This document shows, piece after piece, positions 18,387-27,225 of a DNA stretch of 64,000 nt. The position numbers and the translations under genes were made by a program. The first letter of the stretch is position 1, and the number at the start of each line of letters is the position of its first letter. The notes below the pieces were generated by a model that was not told where the DNA came from, made no database searches, and worked only from the letters and a program-made list of their open reading frames with translations. The DNA is from Dyadobacter pollutisoli (GTDB lineage: Bacteria; Bacteroidota; Bacteroidia; Cytophagales; Spirosomataceae): positions 3,288,501 through 3,352,500 of the forward strand of contig NZ_CP112998.1 in the NCBI RefSeq assembly GCF_026625565.1, given 5' to 3'.

Positions 18387-18803
18387 ATGACGAAAAGAGC
18401 CCTTATATACTTCCTGATCATTTTTCAACTTGTTGCTTTCGCTTCGCACGCTGCACACAAAAGTGGAAAAACCAGGCCGAAGTTTAAGCGATTCTACTTC
18501 GTTCCCCGTCCTGCCCCTTCAGAAGCACAACTGGAAATTTTAAGGATAAAAAAGCTGGTTCAAAAGAGCAGGCCAATTATTCGCGTAGACAAGGCGAAGT
18601 GGAAAGAGGATCTGACAAGATTGCTTCTTCATCGTCATACCAGCTATGCTAACCCGGCATTTTCGGCCTATATCCCTTCCGGTATTTCTCTCGCGTCACT
18701 GAGAGCGACCAGCACATTTATTGTTGACATGCCCCCGCATCAACAACGGGTTGTCCATCTTCCCGGATATTATAGCTTCCTGCACCGTCTTTGCCCTTTT
18801 TAG
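18387..18803 (+). CDS. Hypothetical small secreted protein
   Basis: The frame codes for 138 residues with a probable signal peptide (MTKRALIYFLIIFQLVAFASHA). The mature region is basic and proline-rich at first (RPKFKRFYFVPRPAPSEAQ), then includes charged helices and a hydrophobic, aromatic C-terminus. I recognise no family. It is the first plus-strand frame before the efflux operon, 185 bases upstream of the adaptor gene, so co-transcription is possible. It could be a real small protein or an unused frame; the signal peptide is the main evidence for a gene. Confidence 0.4.
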   Translation: MTKRALIYFLIIFQLVAFASHAAHKSGKTRPKFKRFYFVPRPAPSEAQLEILRIKKLVQKSRPIIRVDKAKWKEDLTRLLLHRHTSYANPAFSAYIPSGISLASLRATSTFIVDMPPHQQRVVHLPGYYSFLHRLCPF

Positions 18804-18988
18804 CATTTCTCATTGCTATTTTCCCGGTAATGTCAGTGCTGCGTGGTTTAGTAAGCTTTCCCAAGCTCCGAAATCGACCGGAATTCATTACTCACATGCA
18901 TATACGTTACCGTTGAGCCGCTGGTTTGCACTTGCGGCGATCCGGCCATTCTCCGTAGCCTTTTATTTCATTCCTTACTCAAGAATTC

Positions 18989-20140
18989 ATGAGAAATCTA
19001 ATTTGGGCGGCTCTCTCCGCCCTGTCTATCATCACGTTTGGCTGTACTTCAAAGGGCGAACGAATCAGCGAGACCAAAGACAATTTGCTCGCCATTCCCG
19101 TTTTGAAACTTAATCCCACCAACACAGATATGCACCGGGAGTATGTAGCGAATATCCAGGCCGTGCGAAACGTAGAGATATATGCGCGTGTGAGAGGTTA
19201 TCTTGAAAAAGTATACGTGGATGAGGGCAAAGAAGTAAAAAAAGGCCAGGTCCTCTTCAGTGTCAACAATGAAGAATATGAAGCCCAGCTGGCAAAAGCA
19301 AAAGCCAATCTGCAAAACGCGATTGCCGACGCAAAGGGCGCTGAACTCGAATTAAAAAGGGTTAAGTTACTGGTAGAGAAAAATGTAATTTCTAAAACTG
19401 AAGTCGAAGTGGCAGAAGCGAAGGTAGCCGCTGCGGACGCCAAAATTGAAGAAGCCCGTTCCGAAAAAGCCAAGGCAGCTATACAGCTCGGCCGAACCGT
19501 GATCAAAGCACCTTTTGACGGATTAATAGACCGGATTCCACACAGGATGGGCAGCCTGATCAGCGACGGAACGTTGCTCACTACCATTTCGGATACCAAA
19601 TCGGTATATGCCTATTTTAATGTATCTGAAAATGAATATCTCGAATACATAAACACAAGAGGAAAAGATCACGATGAAAAAGCTATTGTAGAGCTGCAAC
19701 TTGCAGACGGCTCCTTTTTCAAACAAAAGGGGATCATTGAAACGATGGAGGGCGCTTTCGATGAAAGCACAGGCTCGATTGCGTTCAGAGCGAAATTTGC
19801 GAATCCGCAAAAACTACTCAAACATGGTTCAACCGGCACGATACGTCTAACCAACACCATCGAGAATGTAATTTTGATACCTCAGAAAGCTGCGTTTGAA
19901 ATTCAGGATAAAAATTTTGTGTACATCCTTGGCAAGAACAACAAAATCAAAACGCGCAGCTTCATACCGCAATCCCGAATAGCGGGTTACTACGTCGTAA
20001 GTTCAGGTTTGGAGCCGGGGGAAACGATTATTTGCGAGGGGCTGCAAGGTTTGAAGGACGGTGCGACTATTCAACCAAAACCAGTGGACCTCGGTCACCT
20101 CAAACTACCCGACGCAAACTCAAAATTGACCGTGCGATAG
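18989..20140 (+). CDS. RND efflux periplasmic adaptor (membrane fusion protein)
   Basis: This 383-residue lipoprotein has a lipobox at Cys19 (SIITFGC). The order of domains is typical of HlyD/AcrA adaptors: a first beta/biotinyl half (about 45-85, ARVRGYLEKVYVDEGKEVKKGQVLF), an alpha-helical hairpin (about 90-165) rich in Ala/Lys/Glu, the second biotinyl half (IKAPFDGLIDRIPHRMGSLI), a beta-barrel and a membrane-proximal domain. It bridges the inner-membrane pump encoded next (28-base gap) and the outer-membrane channel at 23386. Together they expel drugs or other hydrophobic compounds. No local regulator gene is present. Confidence 0.93.
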   Translation: MRNLIWAALSALSIITFGCTSKGERISETKDNLLAIPVLKLNPTNTDMHREYVANIQAVRNVEIYARVRGYLEKVYVDEGKEVKKGQVLFSVNNEEYEAQLAKAKANLQNAIADAKGAELELKRVKLLVEKNVISKTEVEVAEAKVAAADAKIEEARSEKAKAAIQLGRTVIKAPFDGLIDRIPHRMGSLISDGTLLTTISDTKSVYAYFNVSENEYLEYINTRGKDHDEKAIVELQLADGSFFKQKGIIETMEGAFDESTGSIAFRAKFANPQKLLKHGSTGTIRLTNTIENVILIPQKAAFEIQDKNFVYILGKNNKIKTRSFIPQSRIAGYYVVSSGLEPGETIICEGLQGLKDGATIQPKPVDLGHLKLPDANSKLTVR

Positions 20141-20167
20141 GATTTTCTTTAACCTGAACTCAAAATC

Positions 20168-23100
20168 ATGTTTCAAAAATTTATTGAGAGACCGGTCCTT
20201 TCGCTGGTTATCTCCATTTTTATTACGCTACTCGGGTTGCTGGCCGTCGTCGACTTGCCTGTCTCCCAGTTTCCCGACATCGTGCCGCCGTCCGTAGTGG
20301 TAACGGCGACTTATACCGGAGCCAATTCCGAAGTCTGTGTCGACGCTGTGGCGGTTCCGCTGGAAAAGGCCATCAATGGTGTGCCCGGAATGACCTACAT
20401 GACCTCTGTATCCGGGAATGACGGGGTTACCACCATTACCATTTCGTTCAAAGTTGGGATCGATCCGGACCTGGCTGCTGTGAATGTACAGAACCGGGTT
20501 CAAACCGTTATTGATGAGCTTCCTGAGGAAGTGATTAAGGCTGGGGTAACCACCGAAAAAGAGGTTAACAGTATGCTGATGTATCTGGATATCATGAGCT
20601 CAGATTCGTCAGTTGCAGAAGATTTCGTTTACAATTTTGCTGATATCAATGTCCTGAAAGAACTCAAACGAATAGATGGTGTCGGACGGGCGCAGATCAT
20701 GGGCAGTAAAGATTATTCAATGCGCATATGGCTGAAACCAGACCGCATGAACAGTTACAGCGTATCGGCAGACGAGGTGGTCAAAGCGATCCGTGACCAG
20801 AACGTAGTAGCGGCCCCGGGTAAAACGGGCGTGAGCTCCGGACGGGAAGTGCAGGTCTTACAGTACGTCTTGAAATACACTGGAAAATTGTTCGAGCCTG
20901 CTCAATACGAAAACATCGTGTTGCGCTCGAATCCTGATGGCTCCATGCTAAAGCTAAAGGATGTCGCAGATATAGAGTTCGGAACCCTTGACTACGATGT
21001 TGCCTCCAAATCTAATGGAAAACCCTCTGCCTCCATTATGATCAAGCAGCGTCCTGGCTCCAATGCCCAGGAGGTGATTGAAAATATCAAGGCGAAAGTT
21101 GCTCAGCTCAAAGCTACAAGTTTCCCGCCCGGTATGGACTATTTTGTTTCCTATGATGTCTCGCGCTTTTTGGATGCCTCCATACATGAAGTTATACGCA
21201 CATTGATTGAGGCGTTCATCCTGGTAATTATCATCGTCTACCTGTTCCTTCAGGATTTCCGTTCAACTGTCATACCGGCGTTGGCCGTTCCCGTTGCGCT
21301 GGTCGGCACCTTTGCCTTTATGCAGCTTTTCGGCTTCTCTATTAATCTTTTGACACTCTTCGCGTTGGTACTGGCCATTGGTATTGTCGTCGATAATGCG
21401 ATTGTGGTGGTAGAGGCGGTACATGCTAAGATGGCCGAAAAACATATGGATGCTAAGGAGGCCACGATCGAATCGATGAAGGAAATGAGTGGGGCAATTA
21501 TAGCCATAACCCTGGTAATGTCGGCTGTGTTTGTTCCGGTCGCGTTTATGTCAGGTCCAGTTGGAATTTTTTACCGGCAGTTCTCCATTACACTTGCGAT
21601 TTCAATTGTTATTTCCGGAATCAATGCATTAACACTGACGCCCGCGCTTTGCGCGCTGATGCTGAAAAACACTCATGGGCAGCCAGCAAAGAATACGCTT
21701 TTGGATCGCTTCTTCAGAGGATTTAACTATGGTTATGACGGAGTTTCCAATAAATACCGCCGGCTCCTCTCGGTGATTGTAAGCAGAAGGATGATCACTA
21801 TCGGTCTTCTGCTAGCATTCTGTATTGCTACCTATGGTATTAACACCGTTCTGCCGACCGGCTTTATTCCGACGGAGGATCAAGGCGTTATCAATGTAAA
21901 TGTGACGACGCCAGTGGCTTCCACAGTCGAAAGAACCGAAGCTGTGCTGGATGAAATTCAAAAAGTTGCCCAGTCCCTGGGACCCGTCGAATCTGTTTCG
22001 ACCCTGTCAGGATACAGCCTCATTACCGAATCGTCCGGATCCTCCTATGGGATGGCGATGATAAACTTAAAACCCTGGGATCAGCGAAAGGCCTCGGTTC
22101 AGGATATAATCACTGAATTACAGGCGAAAACAAGGTATATTACCGACGCGGACATTCAATTTTTCCCGCCGCCTACGGTGCCTGGTTTTGGAAATTCCAG
22201 CGGATTTGAGCTCCGTGTACAGGACCGTACCGGAAGCGACGATTTGCAGAAGACCGCCGGCGTCACCAACCAGTTTGTGAAAGACCTGATGGCCTCTCCC
22301 GAAATCGCAAGTGCATTCAGCAGCTTTGACGCCAGCTTTCCACAATATATGATCCATGTCGACGCAGATATTGCGGCAAAAAAAGGGGTATCGGTAGATG
22401 TCGCCATGAGCACCTTGCAAACCCTGATCGGGAGCTTCTATGCCTCGAACTTTATCCGGTTTGGCCAAATGTACAAAGTGATGGTGCAGGCCGACCCGCG
22501 TTTCCGCAGGAACCCGGAAGACGTATTGAAGCTATACGTCAAAAATAGCCGGGGGGAAATGGTTCCATTCTCCACGTTTATCCGCTTGGAGCGGGTTTAC
22601 GGGCCAGAGCTATTGACCCGGTACAACATGTACACTTCCGCCATGATCAACGGAGATGCTGCCCCGGGTTATAGTAGCGGCGACGCGATCAAAGCAGTGG
22701 AGCGAATTGCGGCCACAAGTCTACCGAAAGGGTTTACATACGATTGGTCCGGAATGACCCGCGAGGAAATCTTATCCGGCAACCAGGCGATCTACATTTT
22801 CGGTATCTGTTTGGTCTTCGTTTATCTGCTGTTGGCGGCACAATATGAAAGCTTTTTGCTGCCATTGCCGGTGATCCTCTCGCTGCCAACGGGAATATTC
22901 GGCGCATTTCTCGCCTTGAAATTACTCGGTTTGGAAAACAACATCTACGCGCAGGTTTCGCTGGTAATGCTCATTGGATTACTGGGAAAAAATGCCATTC
23001 TGATCGTCGAATATGCGATTATCCGTCAAAAAGAAGGCCGTACCGTGATTGACGCGGTGTTGGAAGGGGCCACTGAAAGGTTACGTCCCATTTTGATGAC

Positions 23101-23323
23101 TTCTTTCGCTTTCGTCGCCGGACTAATACCGTTGGTGATGGCATCCGGGGCCGGTGCAATAGGTAACCGTTCTATTGGAACCGCGGCTGCGGGAGGCATG
23201 CTGATCGGCACCTTTTTTGGGGTTGTGCTCATTCCTGGCCTATACGTACTTTTTGCCAAAGCTGCGAAAAAGAAAAAGGTAGCCCAACCCACTACAGAAC
23301 AAGAAGAAATCAGCCTGAACTAA
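20168..23323 (+). CDS. RND multidrug efflux pump, HAE1/AcrB family
   Basis: The 1051-residue protein matches AcrB in length and layout, with two sets of one plus five membrane helices and two large periplasmic porter loops. It starts MFQKFIERPVLSLVISIFI and includes the porter segment FPPPTVPGFG. The TM4 proton-relay segment reads IGIVVDNAIVVVE: Asp409 is present but the second acidic residue (Asp408 of AcrB) is replaced by Asn410. The TM10 lysine is present in GLLGKNAILIVEYA. The pump is energised by protons and captures substrates from the periplasm. It sits between its adaptor and outer-membrane factor genes in one operon. Substrates cannot be read from the sequence. Confidence 0.95.
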   Translation: MFQKFIERPVLSLVISIFITLLGLLAVVDLPVSQFPDIVPPSVVVTATYTGANSEVCVDAVAVPLEKAINGVPGMTYMTSVSGNDGVTTITISFKVGIDPDLAAVNVQNRVQTVIDELPEEVIKAGVTTEKEVNSMLMYLDIMSSDSSVAEDFVYNFADINVLKELKRIDGVGRAQIMGSKDYSMRIWLKPDRMNSYSVSADEVVKAIRDQNVVAAPGKTGVSSGREVQVLQYVLKYTGKLFEPAQYENIVLRSNPDGSMLKLKDVADIEFGTLDYDVASKSNGKPSASIMIKQRPGSNAQEVIENIKAKVAQLKATSFPPGMDYFVSYDVSRFLDASIHEVIRTLIEAFILVIIIVYLFLQDFRSTVIPALAVPVALVGTFAFMQLFGFSINLLTLFALVLAIGIVVDNAIVVVEAVHAKMAEKHMDAKEATIESMKEMSGAIIAITLVMSAVFVPVAFMSGPVGIFYRQFSITLAISIVISGINALTLTPALCALMLKNTHGQPAKNTLLDRFFRGFNYGYDGVSNKYRRLLSVIVSRRMITIGLLLAFCIATYGINTVLPTGFIPTEDQGVINVNVTTPVASTVERTEAVLDEIQKVAQSLGPVESVSTLSGYSLITESSGSSYGMAMINLKPWDQRKASVQDIITELQAKTRYITDADIQFFPPPTVPGFGNSSGFELRVQDRTGSDDLQKTAGVTNQFVKDLMASPEIASAFSSFDASFPQYMIHVDADIAAKKGVSVDVAMSTLQTLIGSFYASNFIRFGQMYKVMVQADPRFRRNPEDVLKLYVKNSRGEMVPFSTFIRLERVYGPELLTRYNMYTSAMINGDAAPGYSSGDAIKAVERIAATSLPKGFTYDWSGMTREEILSGNQAIYIFGICLVFVYLLLAAQYESFLLPLPVILSLPTGIFGAFLALKLLGLENNIYAQVSLVMLIGLLGKNAILIVEYAIIRQKEGRTVIDAVLEGATERLRPILMTSFAFVAGLIPLVMASGAGAIGNRSIGTAAAGGMLIGTFFGVVLIPGLYVLFAKAAKKKKVAQPTTEQEEISLN

Positions 23324-23336
23324 TCAACTATTACAA

Positions 23337-23367
23337 AAGCAGCCTGGGCATTTGCCCATGGCTGCTT
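23337..23367 (+). terminator. Hairpin between pump and outer-membrane factor genes
   Basis: AAGCAGCC-T-GGGCA pairs with TGCCC-A-GGCTGCTT around a two-base loop, giving about 14 pairs with a single bulged T at 23359. It is followed by TACTTC rather than a run of T, so it is a weak terminator at most. Because the next gene of the tripartite pump starts only 19 bases later, it more likely lowers or protects part of the transcript than ends it. Confidence 0.45.
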
Positions 23368-23385
23368 TACTTCAAAATATTCTAA

Positions 23386-24837
23386 ATGAGACGTTTTAAA
23401 AAATTTGTAACCCTGCTTTCTATCACCTTTTTGTTGCTGGCTACCGGCTGCAAGCTTGCGCAGCCGGTAGTGCAACATGCTGCTGTGACGGCACCGAACG
23501 CATTTCAGGACGAAACTGATTCTATTGGCATAGCAAGCCTGAAATGGAGGTCTCTGTTTACCGATCCCAAACTGAGCGCGTTAATCGACACTGCATTACG
23601 AAACAACCTTGATTTGAAAATTGCCGCCCAAAGAATCGAGATGGCCCGTTCCGGAGTTCAATTCGCGCAAGGTGCATTATTCCCCAATGTTGGTGCCGAA
23701 ATATCGGGTGGTGGTAGAAAATTCGGTGACTATACCATGGACGGGGTCGGCAATTATGATACGAATTTCTCTGAAAACCTCAACAGTGACCGCAAGCTCC
23801 CGGCTCCATTCCTACCCGATTATTTCGTCGGCCTGAGGAGTTCGTGGGAAATTGATATTTGGGGAAAATTGAAAGCAAGGAAAAAAGCCGCGTACAACCG
23901 TTTATTGGCTACCGATAAGGCAAGACATGCTATCATTACGGGGCTAATTGCGCAGGTTGCCAGCGAATATTACCGGTTAGTGGCATTAGACAATGAGCTG
24001 GCGATCATCCGAAAAAATATCGTATTACAAGAATCGGCAGTTGAAACGATTAAGATACAAAAAGAAGGAGGGCGTGCAAATGAACTGGCAGTCCGTCAGT
24101 TTCTCGCGCAGCTGATCAATACCCGCGGCCTGGAAGTTGAAACACAACAAAAAATCATCGCTGTTGAGAACGGATTGAACATGCTGCTGGGCCGCTTCCC
24201 ACAGACTATTTCCAGGATTAATCTCACTGAGCAGACCTTTCCACAGCACATTAGTGCGGGAATACCTGCCAATATGCTGAAACGGAGGCCGGATGTTCGG
24301 CAGGCACAGCTGGAATTACAGGCCTTTTATTCCGAGCAGCAGTCGGCACAGCTGGCATTTCTACCTTCCTTGAACATCACCGCATTGCTTGGCTTTAATT
24401 CATTCAAAAGTAATCTGCTGTTTTCGCCAGCCTCCATTGCCTATGGCGCCGCAGCTGGCCTTGCCGCCCCGCTGATCAACAGAAAAGCTTTGAAAGCAAA
24501 CCAGAAAAGAGCTGAGGCGGAAAGCCAGGCGGCACTCTACAATTATAATAAAACCATTTTAACGGGATTTCAAGAAGTGAGCACCAGTCTGAAAAGGCTG
24601 GAAAACACCCGGAAAATCCTGGGACTCAAAGCAAATGAAGTGGAAGTGTTGCAACAGGGGGTTTCCATTTCAAAGGACCTTTTCCTGACCGGTTATGCGT
24701 CCTATCTGGAAGTGATCCTTGCTCAGCGCAATGTTTTGGATGCCGAGCTTACCCTTACCGAAGTGACGAGAAATCAATTCCTTGCCCTCATTGAGCTGTA
24801 CCGTGCTCTTGGCGGAGGCTGGGAGCAGGATCTGTAA
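23386..24837 (+). CDS. Outer-membrane efflux channel, TolC/NodT family lipoprotein
   Basis: This 483-residue lipoprotein has a lipobox at Cys22 (LLLATGC). The rest is two repeats of the TolC/OEP fold: long helices with heptad patterns and two pairs of barrel strands. Family markers include SSWEIDIWGKLKARKKAA, MLKRRPDVRQAQLEL and GYASYLEVILAQRNVLDAEL. It forms the trimeric outer-membrane exit duct for the AcrB-type pump. The gene is separated from the pump gene by 62 bases containing a hairpin. Identification is firm; the partner is inferred from position. Confidence 0.94.
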   Translation: MRRFKKFVTLLSITFLLLATGCKLAQPVVQHAAVTAPNAFQDETDSIGIASLKWRSLFTDPKLSALIDTALRNNLDLKIAAQRIEMARSGVQFAQGALFPNVGAEISGGGRKFGDYTMDGVGNYDTNFSENLNSDRKLPAPFLPDYFVGLRSSWEIDIWGKLKARKKAAYNRLLATDKARHAIITGLIAQVASEYYRLVALDNELAIIRKNIVLQESAVETIKIQKEGGRANELAVRQFLAQLINTRGLEVETQQKIIAVENGLNMLLGRFPQTISRINLTEQTFPQHISAGIPANMLKRRPDVRQAQLELQAFYSEQQSAQLAFLPSLNITALLGFNSFKSNLLFSPASIAYGAAAGLAAPLINRKALKANQKRAEAESQAALYNYNKTILTGFQEVSTSLKRLENTRKILGLKANEVEVLQQGVSISKDLFLTGYASYLEVILAQRNVLDAELTLTEVTRNQFLALIELYRALGGGWEQDL

Positions 24838-24902
24838 TGCTGCCTTTTTAGCATTGTCCCTCAAATAAATCGCAGCTGAATTAATGCTGCATTACAAATA
24901 TC

Positions 24903-27137
24903 ATGATTCAAGAACAAAAAGAGAATCCAAGAAGATTAATTATTGTTGCCTACCGGTTGCCATTTAAGATCATTAATGAAAATGGTCAAAGCGAATTTCA
25001 GCAAAATTCCGGAGGTCTGGTTTCCGCTGTGCTCTCGCTGGTAGGTAACCAGAAAGACGCTTTTTTTGACGAAGACCAGAAAATACAGTGGATCGGCTCT
25101 TCACAGAATTCCCGGGAAGAACTTGACGGACATAACCTTGCAAACGAAACTTTTGAGGCCCATCCGGTTTTTATCCCCGACCAGATCCATGAAAATTACT
25201 ACGAGGGCTTTTGTAACAATCTCATCTGGCCGCTCTGTCACTATTTTCCATCCCTGGCCAGATTTAACGACGCATATTTTTATGCATATCAGACGGCCAA
25301 TGAGCTTTTTTTTGCCAAACTGGCGCAAGTGATAATGCCCGGAGACGTGGTTTGGGTGCAGGATTACCAACTTATGCTCTTACCGGCGATGATCCGGGCA
25401 AAATTCCCTGAAAACCAGGTTGGCTTCTTTTTCCATATTCCCTTTCCATCATACGAGTTATTCCGGTTACTTCCTGTAAAGTGGCGTAAAGCACTCATGG
25501 ATGGGATACTGGGCGCGGACGTGGTCGGGTTTCATACCAATGATTATGTAGAGTATTTCCTTAAAGCTGCCAAACTAGTAACAGGATACGGGAACAGGCT
25601 CCACTATATCAATACAGGAAGCAGGATTGTCAAAGTGGACTCCTTCCCGATCAGCATCGATTTTCAAAAGTTCAATGCGGATTACGATAATCCGGCCGTT
25701 GTCCTGACCAGGGTACAAGCGAAGCTTTCATTGAGCGAGAAAATCATATTTTCGGTCGATCGCCTTGATTATTCGAAGGGCATCCGCCACCGGTTGCTTG
25801 GCTTTACCCGCTTTTTAGAGCAATATCCGTACTGGCACGGAAAAGTAACGCTGGTGATGGTGGTAGTACCCTCCCGGGATACGATTGAGCACTACCAGAA
25901 CATGAAAATGGAAATCGACCAGACTGTTGGCCGAATCAATTCAGATTATGGCAATATTGGCTGGCAGCCGGTCATCTATCAATATCGTTCCATGCCCTAC
26001 ACCGAACTGGTCGGTATGTACACAGCCAGTGACGTGGCACTGATTACCCCTATCCGCGATGGAATGAACCTGGTATGCAAGGAATTTGTCGCAAGTCGCA
26101 AAGATTGTCAAGGTGTGCTGATCCTGAGTGAAATGGCGGGTGCGGCAGCAGAACTCGGTGAGGCGCTGATCATCAACCCACTCGACGTTCAGGATATCTC
26201 AGACGCAATCCTGAACGGCTTCCAAATGCCCTTAGAAGAACAAACGAAACGAATGGCAGCGATGCGCGAGCGTATTAAAGACTATGATGTATTTGCCTGG
26301 ACTAATGATTTTTTTACACAAATGAATATGCTGGAACTAGAACACGAAAGATTAAGACAGGTTTTCCTGACAAACGAGGGCATTAATGCCGTAAGGGTTG
26401 CATATCAGAATAGCAGCAATAGGATTCTATTTTTCGACTATGACGGTACGCTGGCGCCCATTGTACCCGATCCGGCCAATGCAGTACTTTCCCAAGAACT
26501 AAAAGCGCTGATCCTGGATATTGCCATGCACAACACGGTCGTCATTATCAGCGGTAGGGACCGCCATTTCCTGGAACAGAATTTTGGCGACCTGCCGGTC
26601 TATATCATCGCCGAGCATGGCGCATTGTCCAAAACAAAAGGAAGCAGCCAATGGACGCTCAACGAAAATTATGAAGAAAACTGGAAGGAAAGCATCCAGC
26701 CCATTCTCGATATGTATGCCAAAAGATGTCCCGGTGCCTTCGTGGAGGAAAAGGAAACGTCGCTTGCCTGGCACTATCGTATGGCCGATGATGCTGATTA
26801 CGCGGACCGGCGGGCGCGCGAATTATTATGGCAGCTCAAAAACTATATCCAGCCTGAGCTGCATCTTCAGGTCATTGACGGCAACAAAGTAGTAGAAGTA
26901 AAGAAAACCGCTTTTAATAAAGGGACCGCGGCAAAAGGTATCGTGGAAAGTGCTGATTATGATTTCATACTGGCTATCGGGGATGATACGACCGACGAAG
27001 ATATGTTTGAGGCCTTGCCTGAAACTTCGTTTACAATCAAGATCGGGGACGAGCTTTCGGCTGCCAGAAATCATATCAAAAGTCAGGAAGAGGTTTTTGA
27101 CTTTCTAACCTTTGTGACTACACGGATGGCAGAATAA
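24903..27137 (+). CDS. otsAB: Bifunctional trehalose-6-phosphate synthase/phosphatase (OtsA-OtsB fusion)
   Basis: The 744-residue protein joins both steps of the OtsAB route. Residues of about 10-475 are a GT20 trehalose-6-phosphate synthase (GGLVSAV nucleotide-sugar loop, HIPFPSYELFR, VDRLDYSKGI, PIRDGMNLVCKEF). It makes trehalose-6-phosphate from UDP-glucose and glucose-6-phosphate. Residues of about 500-740 are a HAD-type phosphatase with Asp512 and Asp514 in FFDYDGTLAP and the metal-binding IGDDTTDEDMF. The linker is short. Bacterial OtsA and OtsB are usually separate; the fused form is common in Bacteroidota and in eukaryotes. The product, trehalose, is an osmoprotectant, which fits the ion-stress genes earlier in the window. 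Confidence 0.95.
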   Translation: MIQEQKENPRRLIIVAYRLPFKIINENGQSEFQQNSGGLVSAVLSLVGNQKDAFFDEDQKIQWIGSSQNSREELDGHNLANETFEAHPVFIPDQIHENYYEGFCNNLIWPLCHYFPSLARFNDAYFYAYQTANELFFAKLAQVIMPGDVVWVQDYQLMLLPAMIRAKFPENQVGFFFHIPFPSYELFRLLPVKWRKALMDGILGADVVGFHTNDYVEYFLKAAKLVTGYGNRLHYINTGSRIVKVDSFPISIDFQKFNADYDNPAVVLTRVQAKLSLSEKIIFSVDRLDYSKGIRHRLLGFTRFLEQYPYWHGKVTLVMVVVPSRDTIEHYQNMKMEIDQTVGRINSDYGNIGWQPVIYQYRSMPYTELVGMYTASDVALITPIRDGMNLVCKEFVASRKDCQGVLILSEMAGAAAELGEALIINPLDVQDISDAILNGFQMPLEEQTKRMAAMRERIKDYDVFAWTNDFFTQMNMLELEHERLRQVFLTNEGINAVRVAYQNSSNRILFFDYDGTLAPIVPDPANAVLSQELKALILDIAMHNTVVIISGRDRHFLEQNFGDLPVYIIAEHGALSKTKGSSQWTLNENYEENWKESIQPILDMYAKRCPGAFVEEKETSLAWHYRMADDADYADRRARELLWQLKNYIQPELHLQVIDGNKVVEVKKTAFNKGTAAKGIVESADYDFILAIGDDTTDEDMFEALPETSFTIKIGDELSAARNHIKSQEEVFDFLTFVTTRMAE

Positions 27138-27225
27138 CTTTGGCCATAAGAGGATAAGGCAGGTTGTTAGGTCAATACATACGCCGGTATGATTTTAGTA
27201 ATAAGTGACTTGAAATCTAATTTGT

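Noticed and set aside
18721..19113. 130-residue plus-strand frame overlapping the small secreted protein and the adaptor start
   Set aside because: Overlaps both neighbours in a different frame, lacks motifs, and runs into the well-supported adaptor gene.
24837..24856. AATGCT/AGCATT hairpin after the efflux channel gene as a terminator
   Set aside because: Only six pairs with an eight-base T-rich loop and no following T-run; too weak to call.
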